From JAHEKD01 sp965204695 (GTDB lineage: Bacteria > Pseudomonadota > Gammaproteobacteria > Arenicellales > JAHEKD01), in NCBI GenBank assembly GCA_965204695.1, contig OZ242007.1, forward strand, positions 3,596,001 to 3,660,000: a stretch of 64,000 bases of DNA, given 5' to 3'. The first letter of the stretch is position 1. Each line of letters opens with the position of its first letter. The position numbers and the translations under genes were made by a program. Below are positions 36,840 through 46,426 of the stretch, piece after piece. Under the pieces are notes generated by a model. The model worked only from the letters and a program-made list of their open reading frames with translations. It was not told where the DNA came from and ran no database searches.

Positions 36840-37549
36840 TACTGAAGGTGTATAGACTTCAGCCGGATAAACGTGTAGAACGTATCTGGCGACGTGAGGG
36901 GCTAAAAGTACCGAGTAAACAACCCAAACGAGGTCGACTATGGCTCAATGATGGCTCGTGTGTTCGATTAAGACCGAGTTGGAAGAATCATGTCTGGGCC
37001 TATGACTTCGTTCAAGATCTTACGGATGATGGTCGTGCTTATCGACTGTTAACCATCATTGATGAATATACCCGAGAATGTCTGGCGATTATTACCGAGA
37101 GACGTCTGAACAGTGCGAGTGTACTCAATGCTTTAGAACAGTTATTCATGACACGGGGTATTCCCGATCATATTCGCTCCGATAATGGGTCCGAATTCAC
37201 GGCCAGGGCTGTACGTGAATGGTTAACCAAAATGAAAGTTAAAACGCTATTCATCGAACCCGGTTCACCCTGGGAAAACGGCTACAATGAAAGCTTCAAT
37301 GGCAAGTTGCGTGATGAATTGCTGGATCGTGAAGTGTTTTATACGCTGACTGAAGCACAGGTGCTGATAGAACGATGGCGGATCCATTACAACACGATTC
37401 GACCACACTCATCACTAGGTTATCGACCACCAGCCCCGGAAACGATCTTGCCAAACCCTTCAAGAATTGCTTACACTACGTTCCAGCCCTTCTTGAAGGG
37501 AAACTGTAACCCGAACCAGAGACTAACTTCTAAACTGGTACCAACTTAA
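36840..37549 (+). pseudogene. IS3-family transposase OrfB, 5' truncated
   Basis: The frame encodes the end of the helical region (RVERIWRREGLKVPSKQPKRG) and the complete DDE core: VWAYDFVQDLTDDG with the first Asp, IRSDNGSEFTA with the second, and PWENGYNESFNGKLRDELL with the Glu, ending HSSLGYRPPAPE. OrfA and the first part of OrfB are absent. An open frame back to 36788 runs into the IS481-like fragment and is fortuitous. Confidence 0.8.
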
Positions 37550-37559
37550 GGGGCAGATC

Positions 37560-39256
37560 ACTTTAGCAATTTCCATATTTGATTCTCAGAACGATTTTAT
37601 TTTTGATTTTGCAATTTATCAGAATATAGTTGTTGAAGCAGGTCAAAAAATTTATAGTGTTACCCTCCCAAACCAAGGGAAGAATCACCTCTATCACGGT
37701 CGTTCACCAGGTGTGTAAGGAATAATGGAAGTGATATATATATCGATAATTATTATGACAATGATGGTTTCGGAGGAGGAGCTGGAGTAGGTGATATTGA
37801 TTTGATCGCAGACCAAAACTATCTACTAAAGGACTCAGGTGAGGTGGGACCTTGGTTTTTTAATGAAGGTTTACCAAATAATCACTCTGGAGTTCATCAA
37901 TGGTATCGCTGGTCTATAGCTCCTAATGATCTTCACTCAATAAATGTTAAATATTGTACGAATGGTGAGTGGACAAATAAGCCAATTCACTTTGATGATT
38001 CGTTGAATCCATGTAACAAAGGCTGGAAAGGCGCGATATTGAATAGCTCCAGTGCCCAAGGTCGTAGTTTAACGAAATTAAGCAATGTTTTAGCAGCAAA
38101 TACTCTTGATGAAACACAAGTTCAAATAGATATTAATGATGGTACCTTTGTATCAAACAATGGTTTATGTACTTTAAGTACAGATATATCCTCACAAATG
38201 AAAAAAATAAAATGTGATGAAAGTAACGCATCATTTGCAGAAGTTGATGTCAATATTCCGAATTTATCATCGTATATTTCATTTGATTATAAATACAATC
38301 AATTATCTGAAGATGATTATTTTACGGTGTTTGTAGATTCGAACCCTATTGCTGTGTTGAAAAAGGTTGGTTCTTTGAACAATCAATATTTTTCCTCAGG
38401 ATTAATACCAGTTAGCGGAAAAAGTGTCCCCCAAAAATTCATAGTCGCATTCTTTGGCTCTAATTCGGCCGACGCTCAAATTGAAATAACTAATTTAATG
38501 GCTCTTACAAAGCCAGACACAGATGAAGACGGGGTTGCTGATGAAGAAGACAATTGTCCTGACGATCCCAATCCCAATCAAGAAGATACGGACAATGATC
38601 TAGTCGGTAATGTTTGTGATGCTTTTCCGACTAACCCCAATGAAACAGTTGATACTGATGGTGATGGGATTGGAAATAATGCTGATACCGATGATGACAA
38701 TGATGGTGTGCTCGATTTAAACGACGCATTTCCATTAGATCCGACTGAATCAGTCGATACCGATGGGGATGGAATTGGAAATAATACTGATACCGATGAT
38801 GATAATGATGGTGTCATAGATTCTGAAGATAACTGCCCATTGGTTAAAAACTCAAACCAAAAGGATAGCGATAATAATGGAAAAGGTGACGCATGTGATG
38901 ATGATTTTCCATGGATCATATTTTATCCGGCGATTATGGGAGGAAATTCTAAAGTCTTGCTGAATGAGGGCGGTTTAGCATTAGGAAGTGGTTGGGTTTT
39001 TTACAATATTGATGTTGCGAGCAAATATAATGAATTAAAAGTAACATTATCAAACATGGATAATGACTTTGATCTATATGTAAGAAAAAGTCTACGACCC
39101 ACATTTGAGAATTATGATTGCCGTCCTTATATCGGTGGAATAGATACGGAGGAGTGTATTCTAACTAATTCTTCTGATGTTAAGTGGTTTATTGGAGTAC
39201 ATGATTTCTCCAACTTGGGTGGCAGGTTTGAGATAAAAGCAAGGGCAACAAAATAA
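37560..39256 (+). pseudogene. Thrombospondin type 3 repeat protein, truncated and frameshifted
   Basis: The main frame (37802-39256, 484 residues) has a lectin-like or carbohydrate-binding-like N-terminal part and about five Asp-rich calcium-binding repeats (DTDGDGIGNN, DTDDDNDGV). A C-terminal PPC-like beta domain follows (FDLYVRKSLRPTFENYDC, WFIGVHDFS). Upstream, a frame from about 37560 (AISIFDSQNDFIFDFAIYQN) ends at TAA after HGRSPGV and the protein resumes in another frame, so one indel is likely near 37715. No signal peptide remains; the 5' end was lost to the IS3-like fragment. Confidence 0.65.
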
Positions 39257-39278
39257 TTGAGTGACTGAAGATATTATC

Positions 39279-40591
39279 GACCCTGTAAATAATTCTGTGT
39301 ATTTGCCACGGGTTTATGATCATTGAAAATCGGATAACCGATCTTCAAATTCAATCATAAAACGATTCAATGCCGATTTCCAGTTACGGATCGGCATCGT
39401 CCATTTTTTAGACGAATCCATAATCGCCAGATAAACCACTTTTTTTGCCGATTCATCAGTGGGAAATAATTTGCGTTTTTTGATCGCTTTACGAATCACA
39501 CTGTTCAACGATTCGATGGCGTTGGTCGTGTAAATGGCCTTGCGAATATCATCCGGATAATTGAATAACGTATTGAGATTCGGCCAATGGGTACGCCAGG
39601 ATTTACTGATTTGAGGATACTTGCCATCCCAACGCTCACTGAATTGATCCAGTGCAAGCAAAGCTTGCTCCTCGGTACTGGCCTGATAAATCCGTTTTAA
39701 ATCAGCCGTCACCGGCTTGTAATCTTTCCAGGGCACATACTTAATCGAGTTTCGTACCATATGGACAATACACAGCTGAATCTGAGTATGGGGATACACG
39801 GTATTGATCGCATCAGCAAATCCCTTCAATCCGTCCACACAGGCAATCAGAATATCGTTGATGCCGCGGTTCTGTAACTCAGTCAGTACACCCAGCCAGA
39901 ACTTAGCACCTTCGTTTTCACCCAGCCACAAACCTAATAATTCCTTGTGACCCTCCATATTCACGCCTAAGGCCAAATAAATCGATTTGTTGATGACCTT
40001 GCGATCCTGGCGAATCTTGACCACGATACAGTCCAGGTAAACGATTGGATAAATACTATCCAAGGGCCGCGATTGCCAATCAACAACCTGCTCAATCACC
40101 GCATCAGTCACTTTCGAAATCAGTGAAGCTGACACATCCGCATCGTACATCTCCTTGAAGGTGGCGACAATTTCACGCGTCGTCATGCCTTTGGCATACA
40201 AACTCAGTATCTTGTCGTCCATCGACGTGAAGCGAGTTTGATGTTTCTTGATTAATTGCGGTTCAAATTCGCCTGACCGATCTCTCGGTGTGTCCAGGAT
40301 AAATTCACCGTCTTCAGTTTTTAAACGCTTGGAGGTATATCCATTGCGGGTATTGCCTGTCGTGCTGGAATCATGTTTGGCATAACCCAAATGATCATCC
40401 AGTTCTGCACCTAATGCCGCTTCAACCGTCACTTTGGTGAGTATCTTTGAAAATTCAGCCAGATCTTTCTGAGTTTTAATACCTTTGGCTGCCTCACGCG
40501 CAAAGGCTTCAAGTTCATCTTTGTTCATTGTTTGCTTACCTTAACTTAATCAATTAATAATAAGCAAATACACAATCTAATTTATAGTCTC
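39279..40591 (-). mobile_element. IS256-family insertion sequence, copy 2
   Basis: 1313 bp with the same ends as copy 1. The 8-bp target duplication is ATATTATC, at 39271-39278 and 40592-40599. It landed 23 bp downstream of the thrombospondin-repeat remnant. Distinct target duplications show both copies arrived by independent transposition. Confidence 0.93.
39320..40528 (-). CDS. IS256-family transposase, copy 2
   Basis: This 402-residue transposase is the same as copy 1, with all mutator-type catalytic blocks present. Identity of the two copies implies recent movement within this genome. Confidence 0.95.
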   Translation of the reverse strand: MNKDELEAFAREAAKGIKTQKDLAEFSKILTKVTVEAALGAELDDHLGYAKHDSSTTGNTRNGYTSKRLKTEDGEFILDTPRDRSGEFEPQLIKKHQTRFTSMDDKILSLYAKGMTTREIVATFKEMYDADVSASLISKVTDAVIEQVVDWQSRPLDSIYPIVYLDCIVVKIRQDRKVINKSIYLALGVNMEGHKELLGLWLGENEGAKFWLGVLTELQNRGINDILIACVDGLKGFADAINTVYPHTQIQLCIVHMVRNSIKYVPWKDYKPVTADLKRIYQASTEEQALLALDQFSERWDGKYPQISKSWRTHWPNLNTLFNYPDDIRKAIYTTNAIESLNSVIRKAIKKRKLFPTDESAKKVVYLAIMDSSKKWTMPIRNWKSALNRFMIEFEDRLSDFQ

Positions 40592-40599
40592 ATATTATC

Positions 40600-41014
40600 C
40601 GAGAAAAATCTTAATCTAAATTTTGAATCGGTTGCTGTATAACGACTCAAATGCTGTCAGTAAAACCTCAAAACAGTGCAGTAACGCTACAATCATTAAA
40701 TATTATAAAGTAGTCTAATCTTAATTAAATCCAGTATTTAACGATTATCACCGTTTTTGTCTAAGCATCAGGAATCACAAATACTGACGTTTGCCTATTG
40801 AGATCCACTTCCCATTTTCACCCCAGTTTACATATCTCAGTATCCCTAGAGTCAGTATAAGAACCACCGTTCCTCATAGGTCCCGTATGGTTTCCCAGAG
40901 CATTGACCTCAATTTTGTAATCACAGTAAGTGTTTTGAATTAACTTTTTTCGTTCTAGCGTACTGTCTAGCGATATACAACTGTAATTTCTCTATGACAG
41001 CGTGACATGTTTTT
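40600..41014. other. Intergenic stretch without a recognisable gene
   Basis: About 415 bp of AT-rich DNA between IS copy 2 and the interrupted lipoprotein gene. I found no open frame with protein-like composition, no clear hairpin and no tRNA. Confidence 0.6.
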
Positions 41015-41587
41015 TTAAAATCCAGGCTGGAAATCAACCTTATCAACGCTACCAACAAATTCGGTATGTCCGTTGTTGAATTCGAGTTCGATTACAGCTT
41101 CCAGGTATTCAAATTTTTCAAATGGAGGTATTGAGTTAAAAATAACGTCAATAGTAGTAGACTCGTTATTTCTACTCTGTAAGGATTGAAAAATCCACCT
41201 TAGCAATCCGCTTGTCACAATACACAACCCAAATATTATTAATGTTAAAAAATTGTCTATAATCTGCCATGCTCTTGGTAACCCATAGAGGTATTCCAGC
41301 TATTGGAACGGGGGCTCAGCTGTGGGGGGACTTATATTATCTATCACCAATAGAGGTTGAATAATACGTGCTCTGAATTCCATATTAATTCGGTATCCCG
41401 CCGGGGCATTAACGCTTTCAGACAAAACCAGGTATTCGTCAAATTCCTCAACGATTTTATTTTCAACGATTTCCTTATGCTGAATAATGCAGCCTTGGCA
41501 AAAAATAAAAATTAATAATAATGAACTTTTCTTAATATTACTTGCGGGGTGGATTTTGAAAATCTCCTTAATAATTTTAACGAGCAT
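41015..41587 (-). pseudogene. Lipoprotein-like membrane protein split by one amber codon
   Basis: Two frames, 41300-41587 and 41015-41299, lie in the same phase with a single TAG (41300-41302) between them. The first part has a hydrophobic start ending LLIFIFCQGC, like a lipobox, and the second has a membrane helix (IIDNFLTLIIFGLCIVTSGLL) and an acidic tail. The joint reads PPFQ-stop-LEYLYGLPRAWQ, where one CAG-to-TAG change would explain the break. Family unknown. The downstream half could also restart at TTG 41227. Confidence 0.5.
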
Positions 41588-41852
41588 AATTGTGTGTTTC
41601 AGTGCTACTGTTCATGGACGCTGAAATCATAATCCAATTCTTTACGCGGATAAATGAGTGGCCCTTTGAATCAAACAAATGGGGCTGAGGATGAAGGTCA
41701 TTAACGACCTGTTTTCTGTGTTGAATCTCAATTCTTTATTCATATGCCATTTGATTTTTGTAGTATTGAAATTGGATTTCCCAGCATTCCAGATTTTGAG
41801 TAAAATAACGGCTTGTAGAGTTAGATTTAATCGTTTCGGGTGGCTAATTTTC

Positions 41853-41858
41853 TATAAT
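41853..41858 (+). promoter_or_regulatory. Probable -10 element of the lasso locus
   Basis: A perfect TATAAT lies 60 bp upstream of the precursor start codon. No clear TTGACA-like -35 is present at the right distance, so an activator or a weak -35 is likely. Confidence 0.4.
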
Positions 41859-41917
41859 ATGTTCCAAAAATGTTCTATACTAGGGTATAGCATGACTTAC
41901 GTGTAAGGGAGAATGTA

Positions 41918-42130
41918 ATGATAAATAAGACAGAGATAGAATATTCGATTAGGGGGCAATCTCTAGTAAAAGCCGAAAAGGAGGTACATACTAACACCGT
42001 TCAATTGTCGTCTGAGAAGGATTTCAGCGAATATCGTAGTCCTGAGTTCAAACAAATCGGACAATTATCCCATCTTATTATGGGTAATTCTGGTCCGAAT
42101 CCAGACTTTGCAACACCAACACAAGTATAA
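41918..42130 (+). CDS. Putative lasso peptide precursor
   Basis: The 70-residue product has the lasso leader pattern near its end: Y-x-x-P (YRSP), then F, then G (EFKQIG), then a hydrophobic stretch. Cutting before Gly would release GNSGPNPDFATPTQV. In that core, Gly1 and Asp8 could close an eight-residue ring with a seven-residue tail. The usual Thr at leader position -2 is Ile here (LIM before the Gly). A good ribosome binding site (AAGGGAG, 41905-41911) precedes the ATG, and the cyclase gene starts 33 bases after the stop. The call rests on leader pattern, core chemistry and the neighbouring cyclase. Confidence 0.7.
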   Translation: MINKTEIEYSIRGQSLVKAEKEVHTNTVQLSSEKDFSEYRSPEFKQIGQLSHLIMGNSGPNPDFATPTQV

Positions 42131-42163
42131 GAGTTTTAGCTAATATCTAAATTTCAATAAACT

Positions 42164-44002
42164 TTGTGGCGTGAATTAGATCGATGGGGATTGGTATGTG
42201 GAGAGGTATCTAAATCAACCCAGTGGCTGAATTCTGATTCAATTAATCGCTCTTCGAGCTTTAAAAATAAATTTGAAAAGCCGCAGGTTAAACAACTGGA
42301 TGAATCAGTTTATTATTTTGGTTTCCCTCATAGTATTGATGCTCCATCGCTGTTTAAGCATTCGGCTGGAACATATACCATCTTTTGTGGTGTATTACAT
42401 AATCGAAAAGAATTAATCTTAAAACTATCCTTACCTTCTAATTCCGACTGCTCTAGCGCTGAGATTATTGCGCAGGGTTATGAGCAATTAGGCGAATCTT
42501 TATTTGCTGATTTGAATGGCTCTTATTCTTGTATTATTTATTCGGTTAAATTTAAAACAGTTGTAGCCTTCACAGATAGGCTAGGGGACTGCCGACTTTA
42601 CTACGGACAAATCGATAAAAGTGTAATTATAGGTTCCAGTCCTCAGACCCTATTATCCACGCCAGGTTTTAAGACCGATATTAATGACGTAGCTATAGTC
42701 AATTACTTTATTAATCGCACATCCTACAGTCACCACACAAATTTACTCAATCTTCATACAATCATTCCTGGCCATTTTTTAAAGATATCTGCTCAGGGTA
42801 TAAGTAAAGAATGTTATTGGAAATTTAGTTTAAATAAAGGATATTGGGGGCTTGATCATCAAGATGTCGTGGAAAAATTTAAGAAACGTCTTGATACAGC
42901 GGTCAGTAGAAGAATAAATAAATCAAATAAAATGGCTATCTTGATGAGTGGAGGAATGGATTCAACATCAATAGCTGCCTTGGCTTCAAATCAGGTTGAA
43001 TCAGAAGCTGAGTTGTTAACCGTGTCCTTGGTCTTTGATCACTATAAATCGTGTGATGAGAGGCAATACATACGCTCTATGAATAAAAAACTTGCCGTTG
43101 AGCATATGGAAATTAATGGAGATGATGTGCTACCCCTTTCAGGTGACTTGGGTCAGTTGCATCAACATCCAAATATGATTTGGATTTCACCTATGGTGAT
43201 GCATCACCGAAAAATCTGGTCACTACTTAGCACACGCGGTATTAAAAAGGTATTGTCTGGAGAGTATGGTGATCATCTGTTTGCTGGCAGTCTTTATTGG
43301 CTGCGTGATTTGCTCAAGGGTCAAATGTCAATAACGACCTTTTTATCTGCTATAAGGCATCAACTTAATAAAAATCCCTCTCCCTGGTATGCGGATACAG
43401 TGCTACGCAGAGTATTACCGTTTAATGGTATTACAGGCGGCAGGTTTAATAAAAAGAGAAGTTTCTTGACATCCTATTCGAATGCCTTGTTTAAGCAGGA
43501 ACAATCCGATAATTTGCTTGAATCCGAAGCAAGGTATGAACGTGATCGCTTTGAGATTTGTTTAAACCAGAGGAGTTCGCAGTTGGTTTCTGTGCTTAGA
43601 GAATCAGCAGCAGATTATGGTTTAAATATAATGTTTCCATATCGTGATTATGATCTAGTCGAATTTGTTCTGAATCTTCCTGCCTACTTTTTTTACGATT
43701 ATAAAACGGGTTACAACAAATATATTTTGCGTGAGTCGATGACGAATATTTTGCCTGATGAAGTTAGATTACGCACAAGTGCCACAGACTTTAGTGAGAT
43801 ATTCCGTGATTCTTTGTTACATGTGCATAAACACATTCTAAAGGAAGTATTATTCGACCAGTCAAGGGTATGGCCTAAGTATGTGGATGAAAAATATTTA
43901 CTTTCTAGGTTTAATCAAACCGAACCTAGTGATGAGGATGTTAATTTATTCTGGAATTGTCTTTGCTTCGAAGTTTGGTACAAAAGAATTAAAACCATAT
44001 AG
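42164..44002 (+). CDS. Asparagine synthetase-like lasso cyclase
   Basis: The 612-residue protein has an N-terminal glutaminase-like domain without an obvious N-terminal catalytic Cys. The ATP-pyrophosphatase domain follows, with the PP-loop MAILMSGGMDSTSIAALA (residues about 260-277) and LSGEYGDHLFAG. Lasso cyclases adenylate the Asp or Glu side chain and join it to the core N-terminus. The frame opens after a stop at 42158-42160, and TTG at 42164 is the first possible start; the start is weakly supported. It is alone with the precursor; the usual leader peptidase is absent. A plain amidotransferase is the alternative. Confidence 0.72.
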   Translation: MWRELDRWGLVCGEVSKSTQWLNSDSINRSSSFKNKFEKPQVKQLDESVYYFGFPHSIDAPSLFKHSAGTYTIFCGVLHNRKELILKLSLPSNSDCSSAEIIAQGYEQLGESLFADLNGSYSCIIYSVKFKTVVAFTDRLGDCRLYYGQIDKSVIIGSSPQTLLSTPGFKTDINDVAIVNYFINRTSYSHHTNLLNLHTIIPGHFLKISAQGISKECYWKFSLNKGYWGLDHQDVVEKFKKRLDTAVSRRINKSNKMAILMSGGMDSTSIAALASNQVESEAELLTVSLVFDHYKSCDERQYIRSMNKKLAVEHMEINGDDVLPLSGDLGQLHQHPNMIWISPMVMHHRKIWSLLSTRGIKKVLSGEYGDHLFAGSLYWLRDLLKGQMSITTFLSAIRHQLNKNPSPWYADTVLRRVLPFNGITGGRFNKKRSFLTSYSNALFKQEQSDNLLESEARYERDRFEICLNQRSSQLVSVLRESAADYGLNIMFPYRDYDLVEFVLNLPAYFFYDYKTGYNKYILRESMTNILPDEVRLRTSATDFSEIFRDSLLHVHKHILKEVLFDQSRVWPKYVDEKYLLSRFNQTEPSDEDVNLFWNCLCFEVWYKRIKTI

Positions 44003-44022
44003 AGCAACTGGCTAATGTAGTA

Positions 44023-44042
44023 ACCCCGCCTTGCGGCGGGGT
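44023..44042. terminator. GC-rich hairpin after the cyclase gene
   Basis: ACCCCGCC-ttgc-GGCGGGGT forms a perfect 8-bp stem with a 4-base loop. It is followed by CATTCAC rather than a T run, so it would be a weak intrinsic terminator or a transcript-end stabiliser. Confidence 0.6.
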
Positions 44043-44138
44043 CATTCACACACAGATGAAGAGGAGATTTACTCGATACCCACTATAGTCTTTATTAAGC
44101 TAAAGTTCTGTTAAGTATTTCACATTTTCCAAAAGATT

Positions 44139-45017
44139 CTATATAACTTTATGGATAACCCCGGCATTGATTAATTCTTGCTGGTTGGGTAGCCACATTT
44201 GCTCAAAAGGCGTTGAAAATGCCTTATCAAGAAACGCTTTATTCGTCCCTTGTTTGAGAAAAAAATCGATGTCTTTATTTTGTTCTTTCTTAGTATTGAC
44301 ACTGCTATGTAGCAGTTTATTGGTATCGATTTTATATTGATGGAAACCAAACTTGGCCTGTTTATCAGCTGTTCTATTCTCACCAGCAATAAAAGCCGTT
44401 GTGCATGCAGAATAGCAGTAGGCTTCAACATGAGTGGAGAAATTGTTGTCTTCAATTAACTTGGCTAAACCTCTGGCTTCATAAATATTACCCCCCTTGC
44501 TATTGAGCACTACCGTATTAATATCATTATCCTGTGATAACAACTTTTTAACGTCCCGTGTGATGCCTTGATCCAGAAAGCCATTGATTTGGAGTTGTTG
44601 GTCGTCAGCGATGATTAGTTCGTAAGTTAATTTAAAATTAGAAGCCGCTAATTTTTCCTGCTGCTCTAAATTTATTCTTTGAATGAATTGTCCCAGAGTC
44701 AGACCCCATATCAAAACAGCAGCAAAGCTTATAATGACACCAAATTGTGCAGCCCTGGTCCAGCCGCTAGCAATATATTGGCTGATATTTTTATCGCAGG
44801 CCCGCAAGGTGCCGATTGCCTGCCAAATAAAAAAGAACACATGAAAAATCAGAAAATAAGTGATAGCGATGGGGATAAATAAATTAATGTTTGATTCAAA
44901 GATGAGTAGCAACAAATATTCGATCAAATAAACAATCAGTAATCCTGAAACCAGATTTATCCAGAATGATTGTTTTAAAGGCTGTAATCCTTTCCAATGT
45001 TCAAGGATGTATTTCAT
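44139..45017 (-). CDS. Membrane protein with periplasmic ClpP-like domain
   Basis: The 292-residue protein has three membrane segments in its first 115 residues (ISGLLIVYLIEYLLLLIF-like; FIPIAITYFLIFHVFFFIW; FGVIISFAAVLIWGLTLG). A ClpP/crotonase-fold domain follows: VVLNSKGGNIYEARGLAKLI forms the oxyanion strip, AYCYSACTTAFIAG holds the likely Ser, and KFGFHQYKI the His region. It resembles predicted periplasmic proteases of COG3904 type. Its substrate is unknown. It starts three bases after the YcgN-family gene, so the two form a minus-strand operon. Confidence 0.7.
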   Translation of the reverse strand: MKYILEHWKGLQPLKQSFWINLVSGLLIVYLIEYLLLLIFESNINLFIPIAITYFLIFHVFFFIWQAIGTLRACDKNISQYIASGWTRAAQFGVIISFAAVLIWGLTLGQFIQRINLEQQEKLAASNFKLTYELIIADDQQLQINGFLDQGITRDVKKLLSQDNDINTVVLNSKGGNIYEARGLAKLIEDNNFSTHVEAYCYSACTTAFIAGENRTADKQAKFGFHQYKIDTNKLLHSSVNTKKEQNKDIDFFLKQGTNKAFLDKAFSTPFEQMWLPNQQELINAGVIHKVI

Positions 45018-45020
45018 GAT

Positions 45021-45461
45021 TTATTCAATAATGTAATTCTCTAGATCATCAGGATGTACATATTTTTCCGAGATTATTTTGCCGTAGATGCTGATCCCGG
45101 CTTTAATGACTGAGTGATTAGAACCTGAAACCAACGGATGCCAGGAGGGTAAGTCCTTACCTTCAGACAAAAGTCGATATGCACATGTGTTAGGCAATAA
45201 ACTGATCAAGTAGTTATTCAGAGGACGTAAAACCAGACAGTTTGGAACCCGTTGTTTTCGATTTTGATAATCTTTACACCGACAAGTCTGTGTATTTAAC
45301 AACTTGCACGCTACATTGGTTGTATGAATTTCATCGGTTTGTTCGTCTTGAAGTTTGACCAAACAGCATTTACCACAACCATCACATAACGACTCCCATT
45401 CCTTTTCATTCATTTGTTCGAGGGTTTTGGTTTGCCAAAAGTTAAGTTTTTCTTGAGTCAT
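45021..45461 (-). CDS. ycgN: YcgN/UPF0260-family cysteine cluster protein
   Basis: The 146-residue protein carries the family's cysteine pattern: CDGCGKCCLVKL, VACKLLNTQTCRCKDY, VPNCLVL, NTCAYRLL, and the conserved LPSWHPLVSG. These cysteines probably bind a metal or Fe-S cluster. The biochemical role of the family is not settled. Confidence 0.92.
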   Translation of the reverse strand: MTQEKLNFWQTKTLEQMNEKEWESLCDGCGKCCLVKLQDEQTDEIHTTNVACKLLNTQTCRCKDYQNRKQRVPNCLVLRPLNNYLISLLPNTCAYRLLSEGKDLPSWHPLVSGSNHSVIKAGISIYGKIISEKYVHPDDLENYIIE

Positions 45462-45538
45462 TAAACTTTGATCAAAAATTAAAGGTCATTTTACCTGAGA
45501 TAACAGAACTATAAGCGTTTACAATTACCTTGCGTACA

Positions 45539-46240
45539 ATGAAGTTTATAGCCAGAAATCTGCTGCGTTTAGTAGTTTTAATCATCATCGCCGATGTATT
45601 TTATATCTGCTATCTGTGGCTTAAATATAACGTCGGTCAAGCTGATGTGATTCCCATGTCGCGATTTATGCATAGTTATATTGATGATCGAACAATCAAG
45701 CCTGAGTTGCCGGAAATTAAGTGGGATCCCATTTCAATCAATGAGATCCCAGAGCGTGTATCACGAGTTTTCATCATCGCTGAAGACAGTTACTTTTATG
45801 TTCATAATGGTTTCGATATTGCCGCAATAAAAGCCGTAATAAAAGAAAGCCTAGCCAAAAAGTCAATTCCCAGAGGTGCCAGTACCATTACTCAGCAGAC
45901 GGCTAAAAATTTGTATTTGTATCCACAACGAAGTTGGTTAAGAAAATGGCATGAACTAATTTTTACGGTGTTGCTTGAGATTACACAAAATAAAAAGCGC
46001 ATTCTTGAGCTTTATTTGAATATTGCCGAATTCGGACAGGGAATTTACGGAGTCAATGCGGCTGCGTTGCATTATTTTGGTAAGCCAGTGAAAGCAATAT
46101 CGACCAAACAGGCCGCATATCTGGCAGCTGCGTTACCTTGGCCGCAACGAAATAATTATTCTACCGGTACCAAAACCTTTTATGCACATGCCAATCGCAT
46201 TTATTCACGGGCCCAAAAAGAAACTTTTCCAACCCAGTGA
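45539..46240 (+). CDS. mtgA: Monofunctional peptidoglycan glycosyltransferase
   Basis: The 233-residue enzyme (ATG 45539; a TTG at 45530 is possible) polymerises lipid II into glycan chains. A single N-terminal membrane helix (LLRLVVLIIIADVFYICYLW) anchors it. The GT51 motifs follow: IIAEDSYFYVHNGFD with the catalytic Glu, RGASTITQQTAKNLYL, and RKWHELIFTVLLEI, with the late ILELYLNIAEFGQGIYGV and AALPWPQRNNY. It lacks a transpeptidase domain, as expected for MtgA. Confidence 0.95.
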   Translation: MKFIARNLLRLVVLIIIADVFYICYLWLKYNVGQADVIPMSRFMHSYIDDRTIKPELPEIKWDPISINEIPERVSRVFIIAEDSYFYVHNGFDIAAIKAVIKESLAKKSIPRGASTITQQTAKNLYLYPQRSWLRKWHELIFTVLLEITQNKKRILELYLNIAEFGQGIYGVNAAALHYFGKPVKAISTKQAAYLAAALPWPQRNNYSTGTKTFYAHANRIYSRAQKETFPTQ

Positions 46241-46426
46241 TTGGCGGCAAAAATTTCTCAAATCGACATTTCAGCGTGAATTCTTTTGTTCGAAAACATA
46301 GTAAGTTAATGAAATTGTAGCTAAAATTAATAGCTAACCTGATTGGGTATGGGAAGTTTGGGTTAAAAACGTAAGTAAATACAAAAATACATAGTTAATA
46401 AACGGTAGGTAAGTATCCTCAAAGGC

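Noticed and set aside
41679..41906. 75-residue open frame before the lasso precursor
   Set aside because: It covers the likely promoter, has no ribosome binding site and lacks protein-like pattern.
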